DNA from: an uncultured Lachnospiraceae bacterium | Lineage (GTDB): Bacteria > Bacillota > Clostridia > Lachnospirales > Lachnospiraceae | Direction of reading: 5' to 3' | NCBI GenBank assembly: GCA_910587305.1 | Contig: CAJUKV010000001.1 | Coordinates: 62,001 to 126,000 of the forward strand | DNA length: 64,000 bases | Part shown: positions 17,422 to 26,930 of the stretch, piece by piece | How positions within the stretch are numbered: position 1 is the stretch's first letter | How the letters are laid out: every line of letters starts with the position of its first letter | Notes under the pieces: model-generated | Database searches by the model: none | The model's input: the letters and a program-made list of their open reading frames with translations, nothing else | Told to the model about the DNA's origin: nothing | Made by a program: the position numbers and the translations under genes

Positions 17422-17754
17422 TCACAGAGTTTTCTCAAGAATATCAATCATCTTTTTGATGTTATTACATTCCGCTCTCGTCAAATTACTTTTTTCATTC
17501 TTAGGATAAATCGTAATTAAATATACCGTTTCCTTTACGAAGAAGTCCACATAGCAGATTCTTGTACTTCCGCTTTTTCCTTCATTTTCAAAAGCAAAAC
17601 GTAATTTACGGAGTTTACCTGTTCCCTTTATCACATTCCCTGCTTTTGGATTTTTCAGAATTTCCAGTTCAAGCCGCCTCATATCATCATCTGAAAGCCC
17701 TAATCTCTCCCAGTTTCTGGCAAACTCATTTGTCTGAATAAAGGTCCTTGTCAT
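17422..17754 (-). CDS. RelE/HigB-like toxin
   Basis: A 110-residue toxin of the RelE/HigB superfamily, expected to cleave mRNA at the ribosome. Recognisable features are the N-terminal FIQTNEFARNWERLGLSDDD helix region, NVIKGTGKLRKLRFA, the STRICYVDF strand and VYLITIYPKNEKSNLT, the arrangement of HigB2/COG4737 proteins. It is first in a two-gene operon with the HTH antitoxin and has its own promoter. Its place between two polysaccharide genes suggests late insertion or a stabilising role for the locus. Activity is not tested by sequence. Confidence 0.83.
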   Translation of the reverse strand: MTRTFIQTNEFARNWERLGLSDDDMRRLELEILKNPKAGNVIKGTGKLRKLRFAFENEGKSGSTRICYVDFFVKETVYLITIYPKNEKSNLTRAECNNIKKMIDILEKTL

Positions 17755-17777
17755 TAGTTTTCCTCTTATTTAATTAT

Positions 17778-17807
17778 AATATACTACTATTCAATAGGGT
17801 GCGTCAA
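17778..17807 (-). promoter_or_regulatory. Toxin-antitoxin promoter with internal palindromic operator
   Basis: On the minus strand TTGACG (17802-17807) and TATATT (17778-17783) are 18 bp apart. The spacer contains the perfect palindrome CTATTGAATAG (17787-17797), well placed for the HTH antitoxin to block RNA polymerase. Confidence 0.55.
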
Positions 17808-17988
17808 TAATTCTATAATCCTGTCATCACTTACGCCTAAATCCCGGAAGCCTCAAGTGGTGTGTCTGATCGGCTTTATGGCCTTTTACATGCAACACTA
17901 TAGATTCAGAATCTGCAACGTGTTACGTCAACTAAATTTAGGGCAAATATCATGCAAAGTGGAGCACACAGGCCAAAGGAATAAATTA

Positions 17989-19875
17989 TCAACCAGCCTC
18001 CATATAAGCATGATACCACTGTTGGAAGGTAAAAAACGACCAGGACAGCTTGGAATAATTCGCCCCCGTAGCCGGCCCTCCGTCCCCTGTCTTCATGTAA
18101 TTTTCTATCATATCGGCCGTAAAATTCGCGTCAAATATCCCCTGCCTTTTCAAATAATCCCTGCTGCACATATCCGCCAGCTGTTCCTTTAAGGGCCCTC
18201 TGAGCCATTTATCTAAGGGCACCCCAAAACCAACCTTAGGGCGGTCTAACATCCTCTTTGGAATATACTCATAAGCGATATCCTTTAAAATACGCTTCTT
18301 ATTCCCCTTCTCATATTTCAGGCTGTGCGCCATACGGAAGGAATATTCCATTACATCCTTATCCAAAATAGGGCACCTTGCCTCCAGAGAATATTTCATG
18401 GAAGCCCTGTCCACCTTGCATAAAATATCCCCGGGAAGATACGTATCCATATCTAGCAGCATCCTCCTGACCTGCCAGTCGGATACCTGATAGGCGCTTT
18501 CTATGGGAAAATGACAGGGCTGTCCTTCCCCCATCACCATTTGGTTTGCCCGTGTGACATAATTGCTTGCCCCAAACTGGGTTTTCGTTTCCCGGTTCCG
18601 GTTTCCTGCAATCACTCTGACCCGGAAGGGAAGCTTTTCCTCCAATCCAATCTGCTTAAGCCCCGGCAGCCCGCACACCCCATGCGTCAGGCCCCCAAGA
18701 CAGTCTAACAGCTGTGCCTGACGCACATTCTCATAAATATTGTAGCCGCAGAAAAATTCATCCCCGCCGTCGCCTGAAAGGGCCACCGTCACATCCTTCC
18801 TTGCCAGCGCCGAAACCAGCATCGTCGGAATCTGGGAGGAATCCGCAAAAGGCTCATCATAATACAGAGGAATGCTCTCCACAAGACCGAGCATTTCCCC
18901 CTCGTCTATATAAAGCTCCGTATGCTTCGTGCCAAGATGCTCCGCTACTTCCTTTGCGTACTTCGCCTCGTTGTAGCGTTCTTCCTGAAAGCCGATGGAA
19001 AAGGTTTTCACCGGCTCCTTTGCATGTGCCTGGGCAATGGCCGTCATCAGGGAAGAATCGTATCCTCCGCTTAAGAAAGCGCCTAAGGGAACATCCGCAA
19101 TCATACGCGAAGATACCGCCTTTTGCAAAAGAGCTTTTAACTCCGTTTTCGCCTGCTCATAATCGGTGACAGGCTTTTTTTGCATTTCATGATACACCTT
19201 TTTGATATCCCAATACTTCCGGATGGTAATTTCACCATAATGGAATTTTAAAATACTCCCCGGTTCCAGTTTATATACATTCTCAAATATACTCTCCGGC
19301 GCATTGATATACTGCTGAAATAAAAATCTGGAAAGAACATCCTTCCGTATTTTTTTAGGAAACCCTTCCCTTTTCATAATCGGCTTTAATTCCGACGCAA
19401 AAATCAGATTGCCTCCATCCACCTCGTAATATAAAGGCTTCTTCCCAATCCTGTCCCGCACCAGATAAACATCCTGGCTCTCCCTGTCATAAAGGCAAAT
19501 GGCAAACATACCGTTAAAACGGTCGATGCATTTGATTCCCCATTTTAAATATGCGGCAATAATCACCTCGGTGTCGCAGTTAGAACAAAAGGGATAGTCC
19601 TTCAGCTCCTCTCTCAGCTCCAAAAAGTTATATATTTCCCCATTAAAGACCACGCTGACGCGCCCATCCTTCGAATGCATGGGCTGGTGCCCTAAAGGGG
19701 ATAAATCCATAATAGACAGCCTTCTTTGCGCCATGCCAATCTGATAGCCGTCCTTCATGGCAAAAATTTCCTCCCCACTGTCATCGGGCCCTCTGTGGTA
19801 CATGGTATCATTCATTTCTTTCAGCTGCCCCAGCGTAATATTTTGTTTTGACACAAATCCGCATATTCCACACAT
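17989..19875 (-). CDS. asnB: AsnB-type glutamine-dependent amidotransferase 2
   Basis: A second class II amidotransferase, 628 residues. MCGICGF gives the Cys2 nucleophile when translation starts at ATG 19875 (AAGGGAAT upstream); the longer frame to 19923 has no support. Motifs are MYHRGPDDSG, MAQRRLSIMDL, FNGEIYN, the PPi loop FLSGGYDSSLM and LSGDGGDEFFCGYN. It differs clearly from the first copy (for instance SGGYDSS against SAGIDSS), so the two probably act on different substrates. It lies downstream of three GT4 genes and may amidate a uronic acid of the repeat unit. Ordinary asparagine synthesis cannot be excluded. Confidence 0.87.
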   Translation of the reverse strand: MCGICGFVSKQNITLGQLKEMNDTMYHRGPDDSGEEIFAMKDGYQIGMAQRRLSIMDLSPLGHQPMHSKDGRVSVVFNGEIYNFLELREELKDYPFCSNCDTEVIIAAYLKWGIKCIDRFNGMFAICLYDRESQDVYLVRDRIGKKPLYYEVDGGNLIFASELKPIMKREGFPKKIRKDVLSRFLFQQYINAPESIFENVYKLEPGSILKFHYGEITIRKYWDIKKVYHEMQKKPVTDYEQAKTELKALLQKAVSSRMIADVPLGAFLSGGYDSSLMTAIAQAHAKEPVKTFSIGFQEERYNEAKYAKEVAEHLGTKHTELYIDEGEMLGLVESIPLYYDEPFADSSQIPTMLVSALARKDVTVALSGDGGDEFFCGYNIYENVRQAQLLDCLGGLTHGVCGLPGLKQIGLEEKLPFRVRVIAGNRNRETKTQFGASNYVTRANQMVMGEGQPCHFPIESAYQVSDWQVRRMLLDMDTYLPGDILCKVDRASMKYSLEARCPILDKDVMEYSFRMAHSLKYEKGNKKRILKDIAYEYIPKRMLDRPKVGFGVPLDKWLRGPLKEQLADMCSRDYLKRQGIFDANFTADMIENYMKTGDGGPATGANYSKLSWSFFTFQQWYHAYMEAG

Positions 19876-19958
19876 AAGCGATTCCCTTACTTCCTTACTT
19901 TCTACCTGTTTTCCCCATAACATTTCCGGCGGCTAATGCCAACGGAAACTTCCATTAC

Positions 19959-21056
19959 CTATCCTGCCACTGCTTCTATATATTCTTTCCACTGCTCCAA
20001 AATTGCCGCCTCATTAACTCTTTCACTGATTCTGCGCGCATTCTCCCCCAGACGCTCCGCCAAATCTCTGTCCTCGATTAGCCTGTTGATGCCATCCGTA
20101 AGCGCCTTTTCATCCCCGACCGGTATGAGCAGACCGTTTTCTTCATGGCGGATAAGCGTCCTTGGGCCTCCGCAGGGGCAATCCGTGGCAACAACAGGCA
20201 TCCCCAGCGCCATTGCCTCTAACAGCGCATTGGGCATTCCCTCGTAATCGGAAGAAAAGGCATACACGGCCCCTTTAGGCAGCTCCTTCTCCAGTTCGTC
20301 GCTTGCCCCCATCAGCAGCATATAATCCTCCGCCTTATGTTCCCTGATAAATTTTACCAGCTTTTCCTTTGTCCCGTCAAAAGAATCGCCGCCATATATT
20401 TTCAGGACATAGTCCGGATGTTTCTCATGTACCTTAAAAAAAGCGCCCAGCAGCATCAACTGGTTTTTAAAATCAACCAGCCTCCCGGACTGCACCACCA
20501 GCTTTTCCCTCGCCTCGGGCTTTGGCACGCCTATATACTTGTGGTTCACAGGGTTTAAAATAATCCTTGCCCTTTTGCGCAGGGACGCAGGAAAGGATTC
20601 CCCCTGTTCCTCCGTTTGAAACACACAGCCCGCCGCCATCGGATACAAAAGAGGGATTAAAATTTTGTCCGCAAGGGAATTGTAATAAGATTTCGGGTCC
20701 TGCCTGACCGCCGTAATCACCGGGATTTTGGTCCCCAATGCGCAAATAAGCGCCCGGTAATTTGGCCTTCTTGTAAAAGAAATGACCACGTCAGGCTTTT
20801 CCTTTTTCAGAAGCTCCCGCAGGTAATAAAACCGCAGCCAAATTTTAAAAAGACGCCCTTTTCCTTCATCCTCATTCCTGAGGCCCACGTGAATTCTTTT
20901 TACCCTCTCATCCAGCTTAAATTCAATCTCGCCCTGCCACTCCGTAGCGGCAATGACCTCATAATCGTCCTTCACAAGCTGATTGACCAGATTGGACACC
21001 ACCCGCTCCGCTCCGCCCTGCTCAAAACAATTTAAATGAAACAAAACCTTCCGCAT
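19959..21056 (-). CDS. GT4 family glycosyltransferase
   Basis: A 365-residue GT-B-fold glycosyltransferase. The N-terminus HLNCFEQGGAERVVSNLVNQ carries GGAERV. The donor-binding C-terminal domain has SGRLVDFKNQ, DYEGMPNALLEAMALG and ATDCPCGGPRTLI. ATG 21056 is used because its GGAGGATT site is part of leader repeat L1; the frame extends upstream only through that repeat. It lies 51 bases after the next GT4 gene in the run of three. Its closest relative in the window is the GT4 at 15894. Sugar specificity is unknown. Confidence 0.87.
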   Translation of the reverse strand: MRKVLFHLNCFEQGGAERVVSNLVNQLVKDDYEVIAATEWQGEIEFKLDERVKRIHVGLRNEDEGKGRLFKIWLRFYYLRELLKKEKPDVVISFTRRPNYRALICALGTKIPVITAVRQDPKSYYNSLADKILIPLLYPMAAGCVFQTEEQGESFPASLRKRARIILNPVNHKYIGVPKPEAREKLVVQSGRLVDFKNQLMLLGAFFKVHEKHPDYVLKIYGGDSFDGTKEKLVKFIREHKAEDYMLLMGASDELEKELPKGAVYAFSSDYEGMPNALLEAMALGMPVVATDCPCGGPRTLIRHEENGLLIPVGDEKALTDGINRLIEDRDLAERLGENARRISERVNEAAILEQWKEYIEAVAG

Positions 21057-21107
21057 ACCAATCCTCCATGCTTCCGACAGCCCGCAGATTTGGATGTAAG
21101 CCAAAAT
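21057..21107 (-). repeat. Leader repeat L1, copy b
   Basis: The minus strand reads CGGAAGCATGGAGGATT followed by GGT-ATG, matching the leader before 1635. The match continues upstream through a TGCGGGCTGT block. It fills the whole gap between two GT4 genes. Confidence 0.72.
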
Positions 21108-22319
21108 TTAAATTCCATTTTCCCCACTGCCAGCCAGTTTTAGAAACTGCTCCACATAATTCTCATAGGTAAATATCTGCGCCCGCATAAGGGCCGCTTC
21201 CTGATACCTCTTAAGCTTTTTGTCATCCCCAAGCAAGTTAAGCACAATCTCCGCCATATTCCTTTCTTCTCCAAGAATATGGTTTGCATCCAAATCTCTG
21301 CTTTTATTCATAACCGGGACAAGAATACCATACTCCCCATAAATAACAGGCTTTTTTCCTTCCTTTAGTTGCCTTTCAAACAAAGAGGTATCTCCATCCC
21401 GAAGAAGTATTTCCGCCGGCCCGGTAAGACAGTCCACGCAAACCGGCGCCAGCCCCAACGCCATTCCTTCAACCAGCGCATTAGGAAAACCTTCGTTTAA
21501 GGAAGTAAGCAGATAAATCTCTCCCTTTTTTAAATATTGATAAGGTTCCCTTTGCATACCCGCAAAGCAAACGGCATCTTCTATCTCCAAATCCTCCGCT
21601 AACTTCTTATAATAGGAAAAGGTTCCTGCTCCCATAAGGATAAGACGGCTTTCCGGCATCTGCTTATGAACCAGTGAAAATACTTTCAGCATATGCCAAA
21701 AGCCCTTCATATCATCATCCCTGCCCATAGACACCATGCACCGGATCCTTCTCCCCTGATCATCGCGCTCTCCCCACGGCAGCTTTGGTTCTTTTTCCTG
21801 TGCTTCCCTCCTGATTGCCTGTACGTCATACAAATTATAGAGAGTCTCCGTACTATTAAATCCAAATTTAACATTAATCTCTTTCTCAATTGTCCTGGAA
21901 CAGCAGATAATCAAATCGGCCAGCTTTACAAACAATTTTATTTTAAGCGTTTCCTCCACATCCGTGTAATTTCTAAGCCCAAGCCAAACCTTTTCCATTC
22001 CTGTTTTTGAAAAAGCATTGACCATATTGGCAGTAGGGCCAAAGCTGTAGGCTATATCGGGCTTCATTTTTTTCTTAAGCTGTCTGACCTTCATGGAACG
22101 TTTTACAATGTTAAATATCTTTTTAACTTTTCCCTTTTTGGCTCCCATCCGAATATCAATGATGTGAAGGCCCTCTATATTGTAAGCGATATCCGCCGAA
22201 TTGAATATGACTATCGTTACATCAAAATATGGCTCCAATAGCCGTGCAGTGGTAATGCACACTCGCTCAAAGCCGCCCTGATGCAGCATTGGGGATATCA
22301 GCATTAACTTCCTTTTCAT
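21108..22319 (-). CDS. GT4 family glycosyltransferase
   Basis: A 403-residue GT4-like enzyme. The opening LMLISPMLHQGGFERVCITT has GGFERV in place of GGAERV. VSMGRDDDMKGFWHML and NEGFPNALVEGMALGLAP define the C-terminal domain. An acidic, charged insertion near residues 330-350 is not typical of the other GT4 proteins here. ATG 22319 lies one base past the stop of the upstream gene and has GGGGGGAT before it, indicating translational coupling. Sugar and linkage are unknown. Confidence 0.84.
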   Translation of the reverse strand: MKRKLMLISPMLHQGGFERVCITTARLLEPYFDVTIVIFNSADIAYNIEGLHIIDIRMGAKKGKVKKIFNIVKRSMKVRQLKKKMKPDIAYSFGPTANMVNAFSKTGMEKVWLGLRNYTDVEETLKIKLFVKLADLIICCSRTIEKEINVKFGFNSTETLYNLYDVQAIRREAQEKEPKLPWGERDDQGRRIRCMVSMGRDDDMKGFWHMLKVFSLVHKQMPESRLILMGAGTFSYYKKLAEDLEIEDAVCFAGMQREPYQYLKKGEIYLLTSLNEGFPNALVEGMALGLAPVCVDCLTGPAEILLRDGDTSLFERQLKEGKKPVIYGEYGILVPVMNKSRDLDANHILGEERNMAEIVLNLLGDDKKLKRYQEAALMRAQIFTYENYVEQFLKLAGSGENGI

Positions 22320-22320
22320 T

Positions 22321-23484
22321 TCATCCCCCCTGATCCAAAATACCTGTTTCATAAAACCGCATCATCCGCCCGGCTTGTCCGTTTACATCAAATCCCGCCT
22401 TTTTCATTTCCTCCACGTGGCTTTTTCTCTCATAATCTAACGTATCCCGGATATATTCTGCCCAGAGTGATGCATTCGCCCGGATATCCATCGTGCGCAC
22501 CAAATCAGTCACCACCACTTCCTCACAGATGGCATCCGACATCACACATTTAAGGCCGGAAGTCTGCGCCTCCACCACCGTTCCCGGCAGCCCCTCGAAC
22601 CGGGAGGGATAAACGAAATAGTCCATAGCCTGATAATAATCATAAACATTGCTGTGGTTTCCAAGAAAATATACCTTATCTTCTATTCCCAGTTCCCTGG
22701 AAAGCGCCTTAGATCTGTCCATGCCGCTTCCTTCTCCCAAAAGTAGTAAAACAAAGTCTCTTCTCTTCGATAAATCACTTGTTAAATTCTTATTTAATTT
22801 TTCTTTTCCGCAAAGTTCGGCAAATACCTGCAATAAATATTCATGATTTTTCGCATAATGGAACCTGCCCACATGACCAATCACATACTTATCTTCAATC
22901 CCAAGCTCTCCTCGCAGCTCCTTTCGCTTGTTCTCATCATAAGCAAACAATTGACAGTCTATGGCATTGGGAATAAAAACCGTCTTTCCTTCCCTTACGG
23001 CCTGTTCTCCAAACACGGAAATCCCCGCCAACTTAGAGCAGGTAAAAAGATAGTCCGCCTTTTGGGAAAGGTTCCTCCGCATCCATCTGGTAAGTGTACC
23101 CTTAGCGCCCTTGTCCACCCCCGCGCTTCTGGCATGTGCAATCGTAATTGGAATCCCCGCTTTTTTTGCAATGGGAAGATAAATCGCCGCCGTGCTGGTG
23201 ATATGCCCCTGCACCGCCCTAAATTCCTTATGCCCCCTGAAAAAATCCTTCATGGCCTTCCTGTAAGCGAAATAGTTATATAGCCGAAAACGGGGAACAC
23301 GGAAAATCCGCCCTCCCAGCCTTGCAATCTCTTTATCAAAATGTCCTTCCTTATCCGTGTGAACCAAAAAGTCAAACTGAATCCTGTCCCTGTCCATGTG
23401 GCGGTACAAATCCATCACACGGCTTTCCGCACCGCCAAGCTGTGTATTCCCAAGTGCATGCAGTATTCGAATCGGTTGTGCCAT
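22321..23484 (-). CDS. GT4 family glycosyltransferase
   Basis: A 387-residue GT4 glycosyltransferase. IRILHALGNTQLGGAESRVM at the N-terminus and HARSAGVDKGAKG, IGHVGRFHYAKNHEYLL and RFEGLPGTVVEAQTSGLK later are typical of capsule and EPS GT4 enzymes. ATG 23484 has GGAGAAG directly upstream; the extension to 23643 overlaps the preceding deacetylase-like gene and has no family match. The stop touches the next GT4 start. In firmicutes this type often adds the second or third sugar of a capsule unit, but that is family knowledge only. Confidence 0.87.
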   Translation of the reverse strand: MAQPIRILHALGNTQLGGAESRVMDLYRHMDRDRIQFDFLVHTDKEGHFDKEIARLGGRIFRVPRFRLYNYFAYRKAMKDFFRGHKEFRAVQGHITSTAAIYLPIAKKAGIPITIAHARSAGVDKGAKGTLTRWMRRNLSQKADYLFTCSKLAGISVFGEQAVREGKTVFIPNAIDCQLFAYDENKRKELRGELGIEDKYVIGHVGRFHYAKNHEYLLQVFAELCGKEKLNKNLTSDLSKRRDFVLLLLGEGSGMDRSKALSRELGIEDKVYFLGNHSNVYDYYQAMDYFVYPSRFEGLPGTVVEAQTSGLKCVMSDAICEEVVVTDLVRTMDIRANASLWAEYIRDTLDYERKSHVEEMKKAGFDVNGQAGRMMRFYETGILDQGG

Positions 23485-23501
23485 CTCTTCTCCTTTTGTG
23501 T

Positions 23502-24278
23502 TTAAGCCTGCTTTGCCTTTGCCATCCGGCATTTGAGAAACAGTAACCAGTATTTCCCCTTTGCCATCAAAAATTCCTTCCACCTGCCTAAAATACTTCG
23601 CCGTACCGCAGGCTGCCCGAAATATTCTCCATAAGAAATCCACTCTACATCTTCTCGGTTAAAATAGCCTTCATACCGTTTCAAATCCTCTTCCGTGACC
23701 GTCCCCGTATGAACCACCATGGTTGAATACCCTTGCGCTCGTTTGAAAGTACTGCTAAGCTGAAAGGAAATCGGATAAAATTTTAAACCCTTAAAATAGT
23801 ATGGCCGCGCGCCAAACCCGTCTGTCACCGCCGTAAACCCGGTTTCCCGCAGCGCCTTTAACGTATGGGCGTCATAAGAATGAGCGGGCGCCATAAAAAG
23901 CTCTGTCCGGATCCCCTTTTCCGCTAAAATTCCTTTTCCTTCTTCCAGCATCTTTTTTTGCTTTTTAAAAGGGACACCGGCAAATTCGGAAAAATTGTTA
24001 AGGGGAAAGAGCCCGCCCCTGCTGGTAGTATAGATATGGTAAAGCCCGTGCATGGCAATTACCCAGCCCTCTTTTTCCAGCTCTTTCACATATTCCCAGA
24101 AATCGGCCGGCCGGCGTTCATTTTCCTTTTCATCCTTTTTCAGATTTTCATCTCTGTTATCAGGAATAACCCCTATAAGCGGCTTCACCTGATACCGATC
24201 CAGGAGCTCTTTAAAATTCAAAAAACGCTCCCAATCCATATCAGGCGCTATATCATCCAGCCTTACTGCTATTTTCAT
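23502..24278 (-). CDS. DUF2334-type polysaccharide deacetylase-like protein
   Basis: A 258-residue protein of the NodB/DUF2334 carbohydrate deacetylase superfamily. MKIAVRLDDIAPDMDW gives the Asp-Asp pair. AMHGLYHIYTT contains a metal-type His cluster, and MAPAHSYDAHTLKAL is the typical later loop. No signal peptide is visible, so it may act in the cytoplasm on a lipid-linked or nucleotide-linked sugar. The gap upstream contains palindromic blocks A and C. It is followed 17 bases later by the GT4 at 22321. Substrate unknown. Confidence 0.75.
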   Translation of the reverse strand: MKIAVRLDDIAPDMDWERFLNFKELLDRYQVKPLIGVIPDNRDENLKKDEKENERRPADFWEYVKELEKEGWVIAMHGLYHIYTTSRGGLFPLNNFSEFAGVPFKKQKKMLEEGKGILAEKGIRTELFMAPAHSYDAHTLKALRETGFTAVTDGFGARPYYFKGLKFYPISFQLSSTFKRAQGYSTMVVHTGTVTEEDLKRYEGYFNREDVEWISYGEYFGQPAVRRSILGRWKEFLMAKGKYWLLFLKCRMAKAKQA

Positions 24279-24320
24279 ACGGTGTCCTCACAAAACTCTG
24301 ACAAACTAACTCTTTCCAAC

Positions 24321-24424
24321 CCGCTGCTTCGCGGCATAAACAATACATGGATCCTTTCAGGAAAATCGCCTTAAGGCGAAATTTAGATTTTCTAATGCAA
24401 GGCCCTTTGACGCCTTAGAAAATC
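24321..24424. repeat. Palindromic blocks A and C (copy 1)
   Basis: Block A-like CCGCTGCTTCGCGG with AACAATACATG (24321-24349), a small AATCGCCTTAAGGCGA palindrome (24362-24381) and block C, GATTTTCTAA...TTAGAAAATC (24386-24395 with 24415-24424). Closely similar blocks occur at 31290-31371 and 59603-59719. Confidence 0.65.
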
Positions 24425-24448
24425 TTTTCGCCTTTGGCTAAACTGTTG

Positions 24449-25423
24449 CTATAAATTTTCTTTGTACCAGTCAATGGCAAGATTTATCCCCTTTTCAAAG
24501 TCATACTCAGGGTCATAGGAAAGCATTCTCCGCGCTTTGCCGATATCCGCATTGGAATCCCTGATATCTCCCGCTCTGGCAGGGCCAAACTCCGGCTCCA
24601 CATCCTTGCCTAATGCCTTGCAGAGGTCATAATAAACGTCAATCAAATACTCTCTTCCCCCCGCGCCGATATTATATGCCTCGCCTGCTGCCTCTGAGGA
24701 TGCCAGGCAGGCCTTCAAATTTGCCTCGATTACATTGTCAATGTAAGTAAAGTCCCTAGACTGCCTGCCGTCTCCGTGGATTGTGGGCCTCTGCCCATCC
24801 ATCAGTTGCTTGATAAACTTCGGAATCACCGCTGCATACATACCACCCGGATCCTGCCGCCTGCCAAACACATTAAAATACCTCAGCCCATAAGTGTCCA
24901 GCCCATACAGCACTTTATAAAGTCTTCCATATTCTTCATCCACTCGTTTGGTCAACGCATAGGGAGAAAGCACCTTTCCCTCCTGCCCTTCCTGTTTCGG
25001 AAGCGCCGGATGATCCCCATATACGGAAGAGCTGGATGCATAGACAAATTTTTTTACGCCATTTTGCCTTGCCGCTTCCATCATATTTAACGTACCGCGT
25101 ATATTGATTTCCTCATAAACAAGGGGCATCTCAATACTTCTCGGAACGCTTCCCCATGCCGCCTGGTTTAAAACAAAATCCACATCCCTGCAGGCGTCCA
25201 TACACGTATCCGGTTCCCGGATATCTCCTCTTATAAAAGTAAAATCAGGATTTAAAGTTAAATTTTCGATATTTTCATACTTTCCCGTTGACAAATTGTC
25301 CAGGCATCTGACCCTATATCCCATGTCTAAAATCGCTTCGCACAAATTCGATCCAATAAACCCGGCTCCGCCTGTCACTAAAAACAAAGATCCTTCCTCA
25401 AACTTTAACTCTTTATATCCCAT
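24449..25423 (-). CDS. UDP-GlcNAc 4-epimerase-like SDR (WbpP/TviC type)
   Basis: An NAD-dependent extended SDR epimerase (324 residues). FLVTGGAGFIGSNLCEAI is the Rossmann motif, YASSSSVYGDHPALPKQE the serine region and SPYALTKR the Tyr-x3-Lys pair. The GDHP-LPK wording is characteristic of WbpP/TviC UDP-GlcNAc/GalNAc epimerases rather than GalE. GAGG lies 9 bases before ATG 25423. The neighbouring gene encodes a WbpO/TviB-like dehydrogenase. Together they would give UDP-GalNAcA from UDP-GlcNAc, a pairing known from Vi antigen and P. aeruginosa O6. Activity on UDP-glucose cannot be excluded. Confidence 0.85.
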   Translation of the reverse strand: MGYKELKFEEGSLFLVTGGAGFIGSNLCEAILDMGYRVRCLDNLSTGKYENIENLTLNPDFTFIRGDIREPDTCMDACRDVDFVLNQAAWGSVPRSIEMPLVYEEINIRGTLNMMEAARQNGVKKFVYASSSSVYGDHPALPKQEGQEGKVLSPYALTKRVDEEYGRLYKVLYGLDTYGLRYFNVFGRRQDPGGMYAAVIPKFIKQLMDGQRPTIHGDGRQSRDFTYIDNVIEANLKACLASSEAAGEAYNIGAGGREYLIDVYYDLCKALGKDVEPEFGPARAGDIRDSNADIGKARRMLSYDPEYDFEKGINLAIDWYKENL

Positions 25424-25563
25424 ATTGCATTCCTCTCAATTTATTATTTTTTTCACATAGTGGTCAGAGGACGCTTGGAAAAAGAACCATTCCAACGCCA
25501 CCTCGCTCTCTCTGTAAAAAGAAACAATAGCCCATTAAACCCCTTCCGGCCTGATACTATTTT

Positions 25564-26877
25564 CTATAACCTCCAATATAGATAGCCGGCGTCTTCCATC
25601 TCCCTGCGGTTGCATAAGCCCTTGATATCCAGCAGCACTTTCCTTTGCCCTGCCTTAAAAAATCCTACAAGGTTTTCTTCCTTTAAGGAGGTAAATTCCT
25701 TATGGGCAACTGCAATGATCACCGCATCCATGTCCTTTACGGCATCCATGGTATCAAACGTGATTCCATAAAGCTGCTGCGCTTCTTTTGCGTCCGCCGC
25801 CGGGTCAACCACAATAGGCGTAATCTTATATTCCTCAAGCTCTTTGTAAATATCAATTACTTTGGTATTCCTGGTATCCGGACAGTTTTCTTTAAAGGTG
25901 AAGCCAAGAATGGCTACCTTCGCGCCTTTTACATGGAGATCCGCCCTAATCAGGTTCTTCACCAAAGACTCGGCCACATATTTCCCCATATCGTCATTGA
26001 TACGGCGGCCCGACAAAATAATCTGAGAATGGTATCCAAGTTCTTCCGCTTTGTAAGTCAGATAGTAGGGATCCACGCCAATACAATGCCCTCCCACCAG
26101 GCCGGGATAAAATTTCAGAAAATTCCATTTGGTTCCCGCTGCCTCCAGCACAGACTTCGTATCGATCCCCATCTTATTAAAAATAATAGACAACTCATTC
26201 ATAAAAGCAATGTTAATGTCTCTCTGACTGTTTTCAATCACCTTGGCAGCCTCCGCCACTTTGATAGACTGTGCCCGATATACGCCGGCCTCCACCACCA
26301 GCTCATAAACCTTTGCAATGGTATCTAAGGTTTCCTCGTCCATACCGGATACAATCTTCACAATGGTTTCCAGACGGTGCACCTTATCCCCCGGATTGAT
26401 TCTCTCCGGCGAATACCCGATTTTAAAATCCACGCCGCACTTAAGACCCGATTCCTTTTCCAGAATAGGCACACAGATATCCTCCGTAACGCCCGGATAC
26501 ACGGTAGATTCAAATACCACCACGGAACCCTTTGTGAGATTCTGTCCTAAAATCCGGCTGGCTCCCTCGACCGGCGTCAAATCCGGCGTATGGTCGCCGT
26601 TCACCGGAGTAGGAACCGCCACAATATGAAACTTCGCCTCCCGAAGCTTCGTAGGGTCAGCGGTAAACTCCACCTTCGTTTCCCTAATCACATCGTTTCC
26701 CACCTCGTTGGTAGGATCCACACCCTTTTTATATAAATCAATCTTCTTTTCATTTAAGTCAAAACCTACTACCTGAATCTTCCGGGCAAAGGCCACCGCA
26801 ATCGGCATCCCCACATAGCCAAGACCAACCAGCGACAATTTCTCTTTCCCACTTACAATATCTTCATATAAATTCAT
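25564..26877 (-). CDS. UDP-HexNAc 6-dehydrogenase (WbpO/TviB-like)
   Basis: A 437-residue nucleotide-sugar dehydrogenase that oxidises C6 of a UDP-N-acetylhexosamine to the uronic acid. The Rossmann motif is SLVGLGYVGMPIAVAF. AVPTPVNGDHTPDLTPV and STVYPGVTED follow, and GGHCIGVDPYYLTYKAEELG contains the catalytic cysteine. The sequence style is TviB/WbpO rather than UDP-glucose dehydrogenase. GAGGAGG precedes ATG 26877. The epimerase gene follows 140 bases later. A 223-bp inverted-repeat element separates it from the GT4 gene upstream. Confidence 0.88.
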   Translation of the reverse strand: MNLYEDIVSGKEKLSLVGLGYVGMPIAVAFARKIQVVGFDLNEKKIDLYKKGVDPTNEVGNDVIRETKVEFTADPTKLREAKFHIVAVPTPVNGDHTPDLTPVEGASRILGQNLTKGSVVVFESTVYPGVTEDICVPILEKESGLKCGVDFKIGYSPERINPGDKVHRLETIVKIVSGMDEETLDTIAKVYELVVEAGVYRAQSIKVAEAAKVIENSQRDINIAFMNELSIIFNKMGIDTKSVLEAAGTKWNFLKFYPGLVGGHCIGVDPYYLTYKAEELGYHSQIILSGRRINDDMGKYVAESLVKNLIRADLHVKGAKVAILGFTFKENCPDTRNTKVIDIYKELEEYKITPIVVDPAADAKEAQQLYGITFDTMDAVKDMDAVIIAVAHKEFTSLKEENLVGFFKAGQRKVLLDIKGLCNRREMEDAGYLYWRL

Positions 26878-26930
26878 CCCAAACCTCCTCTATTTATGTA
26901 TCTCTCTATTATAATAATCGTAACCTGCCT

